This document shows, piece by piece, positions 15,173 through 22,619 of a DNA stretch of 49,131 bases. The notes under the pieces were generated by a model. It was not told the DNA's origin, did not search any database, and was given only the letters and a program-made list of their open reading frames with translations. Source of the DNA: Anaerolineae bacterium (GTDB lineage Bacteria > Chloroflexota > Anaerolineae > Aggregatilineales > Phototrophicaceae); contig JAJEBE010000062.1 of the NCBI GenBank assembly GCA_022822545.1, positions 1 to 49,131 on the forward strand, in the 5' to 3' direction. The first letter of the stretch is position 1; every line of letters begins with the position of its first letter. The translations under genes were made by a program, and so were the position numbers.

Positions 15173-15806
15173 CGATCTTGAATACCTTGCTTGTACCCCT
15201 GTTGCACTCAGTGCGGGCGCCTTTAACCCAGACTGCTACATTCCCTACGGTTGTGATGTAAGCGATATTGAACGCGCAATGGGCGACTTTGTCGATTTTC
15301 TCGGCTTTCTTAACAAGCAACTGTATAGCCGGAATCTCGCACGTCTAGAGTCAATGCTCATGCCTGCAAACTTTAGTAGTTTAGTTGGAGAATTCATGCA
15401 CTCGGCGATTACGAAGTATTGCAGCACCTTAGTAAAGAACAGTTATCACAATGGGCATCCCGATCTTATTCCGAAAGGCATCTACGAGGGGAATTCAGTA
15501 TTGCACGGTTCTAAAGGTATAGAGATTAAAGGTTCTAGAAACAGAAGCGGTTGGCAGGGACATAATGCTGAAAACGTATGGCTGATGGTTTTTGTATTTG
15601 ATAGTAATACACAGCGAGACGCGACCCAGGGAATCGAACCGAAACCATTTAGATTTGTAAAGGTGTTGGGTGCTCAACTGACAGTCGCTGATTGGAGTGA
15701 ATCCGGCCGATCTGCAACAAGCCGACGTACACCAACTGCAAGCGTGCTTAAATCCGGATACTCGAAGATGGCAGAAAACTGGATTTACGATGCTGAACAG
15801 AACTAA
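15159..15806 (+). CDS. Type II restriction endonuclease partner of the C protein, PD-(D/E)xK-like
   Basis: The ATG at 15159 overlaps the end of the controller gene and is preferred over an upstream in-frame ATG at 15096 that would overlap by 77 nt. The 215-residue product contains HPDLIPKGIYEG followed ~15 residues later by GIEIKGSRNRSGW (residues ~92-128). This fits a PD...ExK nuclease active site, with the catalytic Asp in PDLI and EIK as the metal-binding strand. No closer family was recognised. Position in a C-R operon with a tail-to-tail methyltransferase one base away makes the assignment as its cognate nuclease strong. The target sequence is unknown. Confidence 0.78.
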   Translation: MTSPNDLEYLACTPVALSAGAFNPDCYIPYGCDVSDIERAMGDFVDFLGFLNKQLYSRNLARLESMLMPANFSSLVGEFMHSAITKYCSTLVKNSYHNGHPDLIPKGIYEGNSVLHGSKGIEIKGSRNRSGWQGHNAENVWLMVFVFDSNTQRDATQGIEPKPFRFVKVLGAQLTVADWSESGRSATSRRTPTASVLKSGYSKMAENWIYDAEQN

Positions 15807-15807
15807 G

Positions 15808-16740
15808 TCACAAAAGCGGCAATGCAAGTTGGCGATTTGTATCAAACTCGGTCTCAATTGCACTCAAGCTTGATACAGCGTCTAGACTTTGCTCAAAGTA
15901 GCGCCCATCCCGCTCTAATCCAATTGCGCTGTACCCAAGCGCTTCGGCAGCTGCAATTGTTGAGCCCGAACCCGAAAACGTATCTAGCAACAGACCCTTT
16001 CCTAATGGTAAAGCCGCAAAAACAAGTTTCCTTAAGGTATCCTGCGGCTTGAGACTAGGGTGATCAGCTATGCTACGTTCCGATTTCGGCGTTCTTGCAC
16101 TTGCGATAACATCCTCAAATGGGTTGCCATCAGGCTTCCTGCGTAATCCGCCGGTTTGGTGAACTCGCAGGCATTCGGCTACAGTCATACCCTCGGGCAG
16201 CTTTTTTCTGAACAATCCCCACGGTTCATACGTACCCCTTGGCAAGGAACAAACACCATAGAACTCCTGCTCAGCGTTCTTCGGCCTGTCACCACCACGG
16301 AAAGTTTTCACTAAGCGTATTATTTCGCCGCGGAATTCAAGTTGTTCATTGACAATACTTGAAAACGTCAGGTTCGATAGATACGCGTTGCTTGCAAGAA
16401 TGAGATGCCCGCCGGGTTTTAACACGCGAGTCGCTAGCAACGACCATCGCCTAAAGTACGTAACGAGGTATTGTCGCTCCTTCTGGTTGAGGGCGGTAAA
16501 CCGAGGGAGAGGCGATCGCGCACTCCCGTCAAATCTGGGAGGCAAACGCCAGATTCCGCCTTTTCCGTTGTCGCGCTTAGTTAGCTGATCCGGTTCATAT
16601 TCCTTAATGCCGTAGGGTGGATCAGTAACTATGGCGTGAATAGACTCGCCGGGTATTCTGTCCAGCCACTCGAAACAGTCTACATTTATCAGAGTTGAAT
16701 TGCCAATATTCACAGACCTGTAGTTGAAAGTGAAATTCAT
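15808..16740 (-). CDS. Site-specific DNA methyltransferase (N4-cytosine/N6-adenine), cognate to C-R operon
   Basis: This 310-residue protein has motif IV (VTDPPYGIKEYEP, residues ~37-49) near the N-terminus and motif I (LLDTFSGSGSTIAAAEALGY, residues ~252-271) near the C-terminus, the beta-class order of amino-methyltransferases. Motif DPPY slightly favours adenine N6 over cytosine N4. It is convergent with the endonuclease gene with one base between stops, the arrangement also seen in the Esp1396I system. A perfect C-box overlaps its presumed transcription start, so it is probably repressed by the C protein. Confidence 0.9.
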   Translation of the reverse strand: MNFTFNYRSVNIGNSTLINVDCFEWLDRIPGESIHAIVTDPPYGIKEYEPDQLTKRDNGKGGIWRLPPRFDGSARSPLPRFTALNQKERQYLVTYFRRWSLLATRVLKPGGHLILASNAYLSNLTFSSIVNEQLEFRGEIIRLVKTFRGGDRPKNAEQEFYGVCSLPRGTYEPWGLFRKKLPEGMTVAECLRVHQTGGLRRKPDGNPFEDVIASARTPKSERSIADHPSLKPQDTLRKLVFAALPLGKGLLLDTFSGSGSTIAAAEALGYSAIGLERDGRYFEQSLDAVSSLSAIETEFDTNRQLALPLL

Positions 16741-16760
16741 ATTCGACGACTACTCTTGTT

Positions 16761-16771
16761 GACTATAAGTC
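16761..16771 (-). promoter_or_regulatory. Single C-box operator in front of the methyltransferase gene
   Basis: On the minus strand the site reads GACTTATAGTC, with perfect GACT/AGTC halves around TAT. It begins 8 nt after the -10 and so covers the expected start of transcription, 20 nt before the ATG. A single C dimer bound here would repress methyltransferase synthesis. Confidence 0.8.
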
Positions 16772-16779
16772 CCACAGAT

Positions 16780-16808
16780 AGTATAGGTTGCATTCCTCCA
16801 AATTGCAA
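16780..16808 (-). promoter_or_regulatory. Sigma-70 promoter of the methyltransferase gene
   Basis: On the minus strand TTGCAA (16803-16808) and TATACT (16780-16785) are separated by 17 nt. Confidence 0.7.
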
Positions 16809-16979
16809 CTAGCTTTTGTCGATGTGTGTTATTCCTGCAATCGAGTGTTCATGGGCGTTCAGGAATGATATACAGATGTACATTCTCCGAATCTTGAACC
16901 GCTGGCGACTACCCGATGTCGCCGAAAATCACAACCTCCAATGTCATATTGCGCTACAATTGAACGATTGAAGGTTCGT

Positions 16980-17735
16980 ATGGAGTCGCTGATGCCCAAA
17001 CTCTCCATCCGCAATCTCACGCTCAAGCGCGGCGGCGCAACCGTGCTTCGCGATGTCTCGGTCGATGTGCCGGAAGGCGAATTGCTGGTCGTCATCGGAC
17101 CCAGCGGGGGCGGCAAAAGCTCGCTGCTGCGCTGCCTCAACCGCCTCAACGATATTGACTCCGGCTCCATCCATCTCGATGGCCAATCCATCTACGATCT
17201 GCCCGTGACCGAGCTGCGCCGCAAGGTCGGCATGATGTTCCAAAAGACCGCCGCCTTTGAAGGCAGCGTCGCGGACAATATCGCTTATGGCGCGCGCTTG
17301 CAGGGGCAGACGCTTACACGAGAAGAGACCCTCGCGTTGATGAGCCAGGTCTCGCTTGAAGCCGAGCTCGCCGACAAACCGGCCGCGGAATTATCGGGCG
17401 GGCAGGAACAGCGCCTGGCCATCGCCCGCGCCCTGGCGTTGAATCCGTCGCTGCTGCTGCTGGACGAGCCGACCTCGTCGCTTGATCCTATCGCCACCAG
17501 CCGGGTCAAAGACTCGCTGATGCAGCTGCGCCAGCAAAGCGACTTGACCATGATTTGGGTGTCGCATTCGATTGAGCAGGCGCGCCGCATCGGCAGCCGG
17601 GTGCTCTTGCTCGACGGGGGGCGCATCATCCGCGAGGATACGGTCGCCGCCATGCTCGACCCCGAGAGCGGCGATAAACGCGCGCTGGCCTTCGCCGAGG
17701 GCGATCAAGCCGGGCTGACGGAAGGCAGCGTCTAA
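16980..17735 (+). CDS. fetA: ABC transporter ATP-binding protein, FetA (YbbL)-like
   Basis: A complete ABC ATPase of 251 residues: Walker A IGPSGGGKSS (residues ~38-47), Q-loop MMFQKTAAF, signature LSGGQEQRLAIARAL, Walker B LLLLDEPTSSLD and H-loop VSHSIEQARR. The Q-loop and general shape resemble FetA, the ATPase of the FetAB iron exporter, and its likely membrane partner FetB is encoded at 19805-20581. Start: ATG 16980 has GAAGG five nt upstream; ATG 16992 is also possible and gives the shortest family form. An ATG at 16941 precedes TACAAT (16955-16960), a likely -10, and is rejected. Its end overlaps the convergent trmD stop by 4 nt. Confidence 0.8.
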   Translation: MESLMPKLSIRNLTLKRGGATVLRDVSVDVPEGELLVVIGPSGGGKSSLLRCLNRLNDIDSGSIHLDGQSIYDLPVTELRRKVGMMFQKTAAFEGSVADNIAYGARLQGQTLTREETLALMSQVSLEAELADKPAAELSGGQEQRLAIARALALNPSLLLLDEPTSSLDPIATSRVKDSLMQLRQQSDLTMIWVSHSIEQARRIGSRVLLLDGGRIIREDTVAAMLDPESGDKRALAFAEGDQAGLTEGSV

Positions 17736-18463
17736 TCCGCCTCCGCCGCTGCGAGCCGGGCCAGATACTCGCGGTCGGCCTCGCTCAAGTCCGCGCGCTT
17801 CAGCAATTCGGGCCGCCGCTGCCAGGTGCGCTTCAATGCCTCTTGCCGGCGCCAGCGCGCCACCTCGGCATGATGCCCGCTCGTCAGCACGTCGGGCACG
17901 GTCAAGCCGCGCACTTCCGGCGGCCGCGTGTAGTGCGGCCCCTCCAACAAGCCATCGGCATGGCTGTCGCGCTGCCCCGCCCCCTCCGCGCCCAAGACGC
18001 CGGGGATTAGCCGCGCCACCGCGTCGATCAAGACCATCGCCGCCAGCTCGCCGCCGGTCAGCACATAATCGCCGATGCTGATCTCGTCGGTGATCGCCAG
18101 TTCGCGCAGGCGCTCGTCGACGCCTTCGTAGCGCCCGCAGACCAGGATCAGACGCGCTTGCCGCGATAGCGCCTCCGCCACTTGATGCGTCAATACGCGG
18201 CCTTGCGGCGACAGCAAGATCACAGGCGCGTCGTCCGGCTTGGCCGCTTCAATGGCGCGCAGCAGAACATCGGCTTTGAGGATCATGCCGCCGCCGCCGC
18301 CGTAGGGACTATCATCGACCTTGCGATGTTTGTCCCCGCTGTAATCGCGGATATCGCGGGCGCTGAAATCCAGCAAGCCGCGCTCGCGAGCCTTCCACAT
18401 CATGCCCTCCGACATGACGCCGGCGAACATATCCGGGAAGAGGGTCAGGACCTCGATTTTCAT
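17732..18463 (-). CDS. trmD: tRNA (guanine-N1-)-methyltransferase TrmD
   Basis: The 243-residue product matches TrmD throughout: MKIEVLTLFPDMF, KVDDSPYGGGGGMIL, LSPQGRVLTHQVA, ILVCGRYEGVDERL and SIGDYVLTGGELAAMVLIDA. The last three form the SPOUT-class trefoil knot that binds SAM. It methylates G37 next to the anticodon and is normally essential. The usual neighbours (rpsP, rimM, rplS) are not adjacent here. The gene overlaps the convergent FetA-like gene by 4 nt and is followed upstream by a GNAT gene 16 nt away in the same direction, probably one transcript. Confidence 0.97.
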   Translation of the reverse strand: MKIEVLTLFPDMFAGVMSEGMMWKARERGLLDFSARDIRDYSGDKHRKVDDSPYGGGGGMILKADVLLRAIEAAKPDDAPVILLSPQGRVLTHQVAEALSRQARLILVCGRYEGVDERLRELAITDEISIGDYVLTGGELAAMVLIDAVARLIPGVLGAEGAGQRDSHADGLLEGPHYTRPPEVRGLTVPDVLTSGHHAEVARWRRQEALKRTWQRRPELLKRADLSEADREYLARLAAAEAD

Positions 18464-18479
18464 TGCCGTTGGGGCCGGA

Positions 18480-18911
18480 TCAGATCGAATCGCGAGTTTG
18501 CAGGAAGAAAGCTTTCTTCAAGTTGGGGAGCGTGAAGTCGAAGCCACAAGATTTGAAGAAGTCCTCGGCGATGCTGATAGCCATGATCTCGTAAATGCCT
18601 TCGCGCTGCGCCAGGTCGACGCAGGCGGCCACCAATTGCTTGCCGATGCCCAAGCCTTGGGCCGCCGGGTCAACCGCCAGGCTGCGAATCTCGCAGAGCT
18701 TCTTGCTGTAGATCTCGAGCGCGGCGCAACCAACAATGCGCCCATCAAGGCGGGCGATAAAAGAAGTCTCCAGCAGGTCTTCCAATTCGTCAAAGGTGCG
18801 CGGCAGCAAATCGCCGCTGGCCACAAAGGGCTTGATGAAATCGGACAAGTCGACCAGGTCCTTCGGGCCGGCTTTGACCACGCGGATTTGGGTGGATGCC
18901 TCGCTCAACAT
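18480..18911 (-). CDS. GNAT N-acetyltransferase, N-acetylglutamate-synthase-like
   Basis: The start was chosen at the ATG at 18911 with GGGAG just upstream, giving 143 residues. GNAT features: FIARLDGRIVGCAALEIYSK (strands 2-4) and IRSLAVDPAAQGLGIGKQLV, containing the acetyl-CoA-binding Q/R-x-x-G-x-G/A motif, then FFKSCGFD. The overall pattern is like short, stand-alone ArgA-type enzymes that acetylate glutamate in arginine synthesis, but other acceptors are possible. No arginine genes are nearby. It precedes trmD by 16 nt. Confidence 0.8.
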   Translation of the reverse strand: MLSEASTQIRVVKAGPKDLVDLSDFIKPFVASGDLLPRTFDELEDLLETSFIARLDGRIVGCAALEIYSKKLCEIRSLAVDPAAQGLGIGKQLVAACVDLAQREGIYEIMAISIAEDFFKSCGFDFTLPNLKKAFFLQTRDSI

Positions 18912-18997
18912 ACGACTCCCTGCAATTGCGATACCTTTACAGTGTAGCAGTTTGAGGCGCATCCGCAACAGTCGGGGCAACGGCGCCGCAAGATTTC

Positions 18998-19086
18998 TAC
19001 CACCGAGGACACCGAGTAAACAGAGTTCAGCGAGAAAAGAATGTATTCTATCTCTGTGCCCTCTGTGTTCTCTGTGGTTAAATCAC
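18998..19086. repeat. ACCACAGAGG-type dispersed repeat, inverted pair
   Basis: ACCACCGAGGACACCGAG near 19000-19017 faces CTCTGTGTTCTCTGTGGT near 19062-19079, giving a long imperfect hairpin. The same motif occurs singly at 26855, 38242, 42984, 44608, 44790 and 48419, always between genes. Confidence 0.7.
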
Positions 19087-19133
19087 TCCTGACATAATCT
19101 CCTGGACCAGGCAATCACTTCGAGCCCATTATC

Positions 19134-19667
19134 ATGCCCCAAATTACAGTCGCGTCCCTGAACCCGGTCAAGCTGCGCGCGGCGCAGGCTGCTTTCCAGC
19201 GGATCTTCCCGCAGCAGCGCTTCAGCGTGAGCGGCGTCGCCGTGCCTTCGGGCGTGCCGGACCAGCCGATGAGCCTGGCCGAGACCAGGCAGGGCGCGCG
19301 CAACCGCGCTGAAAATGCCCGCGCCGCCCAGCCCGATTCGGATTTCTGGGTCGGCATTGAAGGCGGCATCGACGACAGTCCGCAGGGCATGAGTTGCTTC
19401 GCCCGCGTCCACATCATCGACCGCGCTGGCAAGATCGGCATCGGGCAAACCGCCGTCTTCACTCTGCCGCGCGAAGTGGCCGCGCTGGTCCGCGAGGGCA
19501 TCGAACTGGGCGAAGCCGATGACATCGTCTTCCAGCGCGACAACTCCAAGCAAGCGAACGGCGCCATCGGCATATTGACCGACGATGTCATCGACCGCGA
19601 AGCTTATTACATCCACGCCGTGATCATGGCGCTGGTCCCTTTCAAGAATCCGACCTTGACCTGGTAG
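19134..19667 (+). CDS. yjjX: Inosine/xanthosine triphosphatase (YjjX family)
   Basis: The 177-residue product begins ITVASLNPVKLRAAQAAF and contains VPSGVPDQPMSLAETRQGARNRA, FWVGIEGGID and GIGILTDDVI-like segments characteristic of the YjjX/DUF84 house-cleaning NTPases. These hydrolyse non-canonical purine NTPs (ITP, XTP) to keep them out of nucleic acids. The length matches the family (about 170-180). It stands alone between a repeat-filled gap and the FetB-like gene. Confidence 0.9.
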   Translation: MPQITVASLNPVKLRAAQAAFQRIFPQQRFSVSGVAVPSGVPDQPMSLAETRQGARNRAENARAAQPDSDFWVGIEGGIDDSPQGMSCFARVHIIDRAGKIGIGQTAVFTLPREVAALVREGIELGEADDIVFQRDNSKQANGAIGILTDDVIDREAYYIHAVIMALVPFKNPTLTW

Positions 19668-19694
19668 CTGACTTCTTCCAGTTGCGCGCGGTTT

Positions 19695-19720
19695 CGGGCG
19701 ACCTGATAGCTCGCCCCTAC
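19695..19720 (+). repeat. GGGCGA...TCGCCCCTAC palindromic repeat
   Basis: CGGGCGA-cctgatagc-TCGCCCCTAC, 27 nt downstream of the yjjX-like stop. This is one of about ten copies in the window and may act as a 3' hairpin. Confidence 0.75.
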
Positions 19721-19804
19721 ATCATTCTTCAAACATGAGAACCGGCTGGGTCTGGGGTAGAATAAATCGCAAGCATCGTATCGCGGATATGAGGAGGCAG
19801 CGCC

Positions 19805-20581
19805 ATGCCTGATTTTTTCGCCGGTTTGCAAGGCATCGAACGGGTGCTGCTCTCGGTCGCCTTCGTCTTCATCGCCGCCGCGGTCTCGCGCTGGCAAAGC
19901 TCCGACCTGGAAAAGGACCTGGCCATCGCCACCGTGCGCAGCTTCGTCCAGCTCATCGCCATCGGCTACGTGCTCGAGCTGGTCTTCGAGATGAACTACC
20001 CGATCTTCACCATCGGCATCCTGCTGGTGATGATCACCATCGGCGGGCGCACGAGCGGGGGGCGGGCCAAGCAAACGCCGAACGGCGTGATGGTGGCTTC
20101 CCTGGCCATCGGCATCGGCTCCGGGCTGACGATTGCTTTGCTGGTGCTGCTGGGCGTCTTCGAGTTCAAGCCGCAGGACATCATCCCCATCGGCGGCATG
20201 ATCGTCGGCACCTCCATGACCACCGCCACCCTGGTCATCACGCGGCTGAGCAGCGACTTCCATGACCAGCGCGGCCTGATTGAGAGCAAGCTGGCTCTGG
20301 GCGCGACCAGCCGGCAGGCGTCGCTCTATCAGTTTCAGCGGACGATCACGGGCGCGATGACGCCGATCATCGACACGACCAAGACGGTGGGCTTGATCAA
20401 GCTGCCGGGCGCGATGACGGGCATGATCCTGGCCGGGGCGAGCCCGCTGGAGGCGGTGCAGTTGCAGATTATCGTGATGTATATGCTGGTGGGGGCGGCG
20501 ACGTTTACCGGGTTGATTGCGGCCTGGTTGACGTATCGGCAGTTTTTCAGCCCGGCGCATCAGTTGGTGTTGGAGCCTTAG
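19805..20581 (+). CDS. fetB: FetB (YbbM/UPF0014)-like ABC transporter membrane protein
   Basis: The 258-residue product is almost wholly hydrophobic, with about seven membrane segments. It contains the conserved UPF0014 stretches ATVRSFVQLIAIGYVLELVF (residues ~41-60), GGMIVGTSMTTATLVI, ESKLALGATSRQA, and IKLPGAMTGMILAGASPLEAVQLQIIV. FetB is the permease of the FetAB iron exporter that protects against peroxide-linked iron stress. GAGGAGG lies 6 nt before the ATG. TAGAAT (19756-19761) may be its -10. Its probable ATPase partner lies 2 kb upstream, separated by three unrelated genes. Confidence 0.88.
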   Translation: MPDFFAGLQGIERVLLSVAFVFIAAAVSRWQSSDLEKDLAIATVRSFVQLIAIGYVLELVFEMNYPIFTIGILLVMITIGGRTSGGRAKQTPNGVMVASLAIGIGSGLTIALLVLLGVFEFKPQDIIPIGGMIVGTSMTTATLVITRLSSDFHDQRGLIESKLALGATSRQASLYQFQRTITGAMTPIIDTTKTVGLIKLPGAMTGMILAGASPLEAVQLQIIVMYMLVGAATFTGLIAAWLTYRQFFSPAHQLVLEP

Positions 20582-21111
20582 AGCGAGGGGGCTTCCCGCT
20601 CCTCGCGACACAGACATTCCAGCTTGACACCGGCCGCTTCGAGATGCGATTCAAAGGCCAGCCAGCAACGGTCGGCGGCGTTGACGATGGGCGCGTCTTG
20701 GTCGGTTTCTTTTTTGAAGCGAAGCGCGAGCGCGACCCATTTCTTGTCGTCGGGATCAAAGCGCTGACAGCGGGGAACTTCGGTAGTCCAAGTATCGGCG
20801 CTGTCGGGGTAATCCCGATGGTTGCCCTGCTCGTCCACATCTATCGACACGGTACGCACTCGTGATGGACGCCGAAGATTCAGTAACAAGTACATCAAGA
20901 ATTGACCAGCGCGCGTTCCTTTCGGGTCGGGATACATATTGTTTCGGTATTCCGAGATCGCCCTTTCATCATCGTCCAGCACGACAACGATCTCGCCCTT
21001 CATAATTTTGCTGATGACTTCCCCGCAATTGACTTCACAGCGCTCTGAAGCCTCTGTGTTCATCCCGGCGGCTGTCAGCGGAACATTTGTATCTATGATC
21101 TTATGAGCCAT
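20578..21111 (-). CDS. PIN-like nuclease, second gene of an ATPase-nuclease pair
   Basis: This 177-residue protein starts KIIDTNVPLTAAG and carries the acidic residues expected of a PIN nuclease: Asp7 (IIDTN), Glu54 (AISEY), Asp119/Asp122 (FDPDDKKWVALAL) and Asp147 (IVNAADRCW). The last segment usually reads N-A-x-D-x-D-W in related proteins; here the second Asp is Cys. PIN domains cleave RNA or ssDNA. The gene overlaps the end of the upstream AAA ATPase by 11 nt, so the two are translated together. It also overlaps the convergent fetB stop by 4 nt. Likely role: effector nuclease controlled by the ATPase, in defence; this is inference. Confidence 0.72.
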   Translation of the reverse strand: MAHKIIDTNVPLTAAGMNTEASERCEVNCGEVISKIMKGEIVVVLDDDERAISEYRNNMYPDPKGTRAGQFLMYLLLNLRRPSRVRTVSIDVDEQGNHRDYPDSADTWTTEVPRCQRFDPDDKKWVALALRFKKETDQDAPIVNAADRCWLAFESHLEAAGVKLECLCREEREAPSL

Positions 21112-22477
21112 TGGCTTGCAGTTGTTTGCGTTTCAAGCCGGCGTCAAAAGCGGCGACCATTTCTCCGAGCAAGTCGCCGAAGAAATCATCGGGCCAGTTA
21201 GTAATGTTGCCGAATACATCGACGTCAAGCGGCGTCAGCTTCGACTCGCCATTTTGCATGTCACAGAAGTAGAGTGCGGTATCGTCCGGCGCAAAGGACT
21301 CCTCAGCAATATGGCGCTGCAGTCGCCTTAGCAGATGCTCACTGTGGCTTTCCAGAAGAATCTGCAAGTTCCGATTCTTTATGACATCGATAAAGACGTC
21401 TGCCAAGCCCGCTTGCACAGACGGATGCAAGTGAAGTTCCGGCTGCTCGAAGATTATGGTAGAACCCTCAGGCACGTAATAGCAAAGCACGAGAACCGGA
21501 AGTACTTGCGATACGCCAATACCCATGTCGGTAATAAGAACTTCATGACTCCGCCTATTTCGTTTGAGTTTCACGTGATAAAGCGTCGAGCCTTCTGTGA
21601 CGGGCTCAACCTTAAACGAAGTTGCCAGATTTAGCTCCACCAACGCACGTGCAACGCAAGTGTCAAGTCGGTTCTTCTTGCTTTTGCGTTTAGAGCTATA
21701 AACTTTCTGTTCCCCTCCAGCCAATATGGCTGGAATCGCAAAGTCCCCTTTTATTCCGACGTGACTCGGTTGTTCGCCACCCCAACGATATTCACGTTGC
21801 GGAAACTCTCTCAAGGGGCCCAAGTAATAGAGGCCTCTAAACTGTTTCTCAAACGTGTGGTCGAGGAATTCCAAGAAAAATGTGTCAACGTATGTCTGAA
21901 ACGCCTCGCGCGTTATGCCATAGCATCGGATGGGCTTAATGTCTGCTTTCGGCCTGCCGCGAGGTCGTTTAAGTTCCGCCCCGTTCCTGGACGCGTACAA
22001 CTCGTACCGATCCTTCGCTTGCCTTGACAAAGCGGCGCTAAAAGCATCTCCTTGAAAATAACGGAGTGAGGTGACGTGTACAGAGTCGCTGTCAGCGTAT
22101 ATGGATGTCTCAAACGATAAATCGGAAAAGTCAAAGAATCTTTCATGTATCAAACTTGTGAAAGGGTCAAGCGACTTCGACGCGTCAAATGTTAAAGCAA
22201 GCGTCATGTCCGTGGTATTTCGATGTGTTATTTCATGCGGTGCGCCCAGATTCACATATGCCTGTTGAAAAGTTCCAGCGGATTGCTGTAAACTCCCTGT
22301 CTTCAACACTAGATTCGGGTCATTCGACTCCGCCGTCTGCTTCAGCAGCAACAGCATCTGCAGCAGGCTGCTCTTACCCGAGCTATTCGCGCCAAAGAAG
22401 CCCGTCAACGGCGCCATCCGAATCGGACCCGTCTCCCGCCAAGACTTGAAATTTGTCATGCTGATTTGCTTGAACAT
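21101..22477 (-). CDS. AAA/ABC-type ATPase (DUF3696/AAA_15-like), sensor of a two-gene system
   Basis: From the ATG at 22477 (GAAGG upstream; a TTG at 22507 is less likely) the protein has 458 residues. The N-terminus ISMTNFKSW is typical of RecF/SMC-like ATPases. Walker A is FGANSSGKSS (residues ~28-37), the signature region is DMGIGVSQVLPVL, Walker B is STIIFEQPELHLHPS, and the switch is LLESHSEHLLRRLQR. No TOPRIM domain follows, unlike OLD nucleases, and the C-terminal ~60 residues resemble the DUF3696 tail. It overlaps the PIN-like nuclease gene. The layout recalls ATPase-effector defence pairs such as Septu or PARIS, but with a PIN-type effector. Confidence 0.82.
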   Translation of the reverse strand: MFKQISMTNFKSWRETGPIRMAPLTGFFGANSSGKSSLLQMLLLLKQTAESNDPNLVLKTGSLQQSAGTFQQAYVNLGAPHEITHRNTTDMTLALTFDASKSLDPFTSLIHERFFDFSDLSFETSIYADSDSVHVTSLRYFQGDAFSAALSRQAKDRYELYASRNGAELKRPRGRPKADIKPIRCYGITREAFQTYVDTFFLEFLDHTFEKQFRGLYYLGPLREFPQREYRWGGEQPSHVGIKGDFAIPAILAGGEQKVYSSKRKSKKNRLDTCVARALVELNLATSFKVEPVTEGSTLYHVKLKRNRRSHEVLITDMGIGVSQVLPVLVLCYYVPEGSTIIFEQPELHLHPSVQAGLADVFIDVIKNRNLQILLESHSEHLLRRLQRHIAEESFAPDDTALYFCDMQNGESKLTPLDVDVFGNITNWPDDFFGDLLGEMVAAFDAGLKRKQLQANGS

Positions 22478-22521
22478 GGCAGCGCCTTCTTCGCCAACGT
22501 GCTGCAAACTTACGCGCCTGA

Positions 22522-22530
22522 ATCATAGCA
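22522..22530 (-). promoter_or_regulatory. Extended -10 (TGcTATGAT) for the ATPase-PIN operon
   Basis: On the minus strand TG-c-TATGAT ends 44 nt before the ATG at 22477, so transcription should start near 22514 and exclude the upstream TTG at 22507 as a well-led start. Confidence 0.5.
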
Positions 22531-22603
22531 CGGCATTCGCCAAACAATCAATCACAGGCTATTCGGCACTCACCGCGCCGCTGTGGTGAATCCCCCCGCC
22601 CCA

Positions 22604-22612
22604 TGCTAAACT
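22604..22612 (+). promoter_or_regulatory. Extended -10 (TGcTAAACT) directly before the glycosylase ATG
   Basis: TG-c-TAAACT ends 7 nt before the ATG at 22620, which places the transcription start at or next to the A of the start codon. This indicates a leaderless mRNA. No Shine-Dalgarno sequence is present. Confidence 0.5.
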
Positions 22613-22619
22613 CCAGCCC

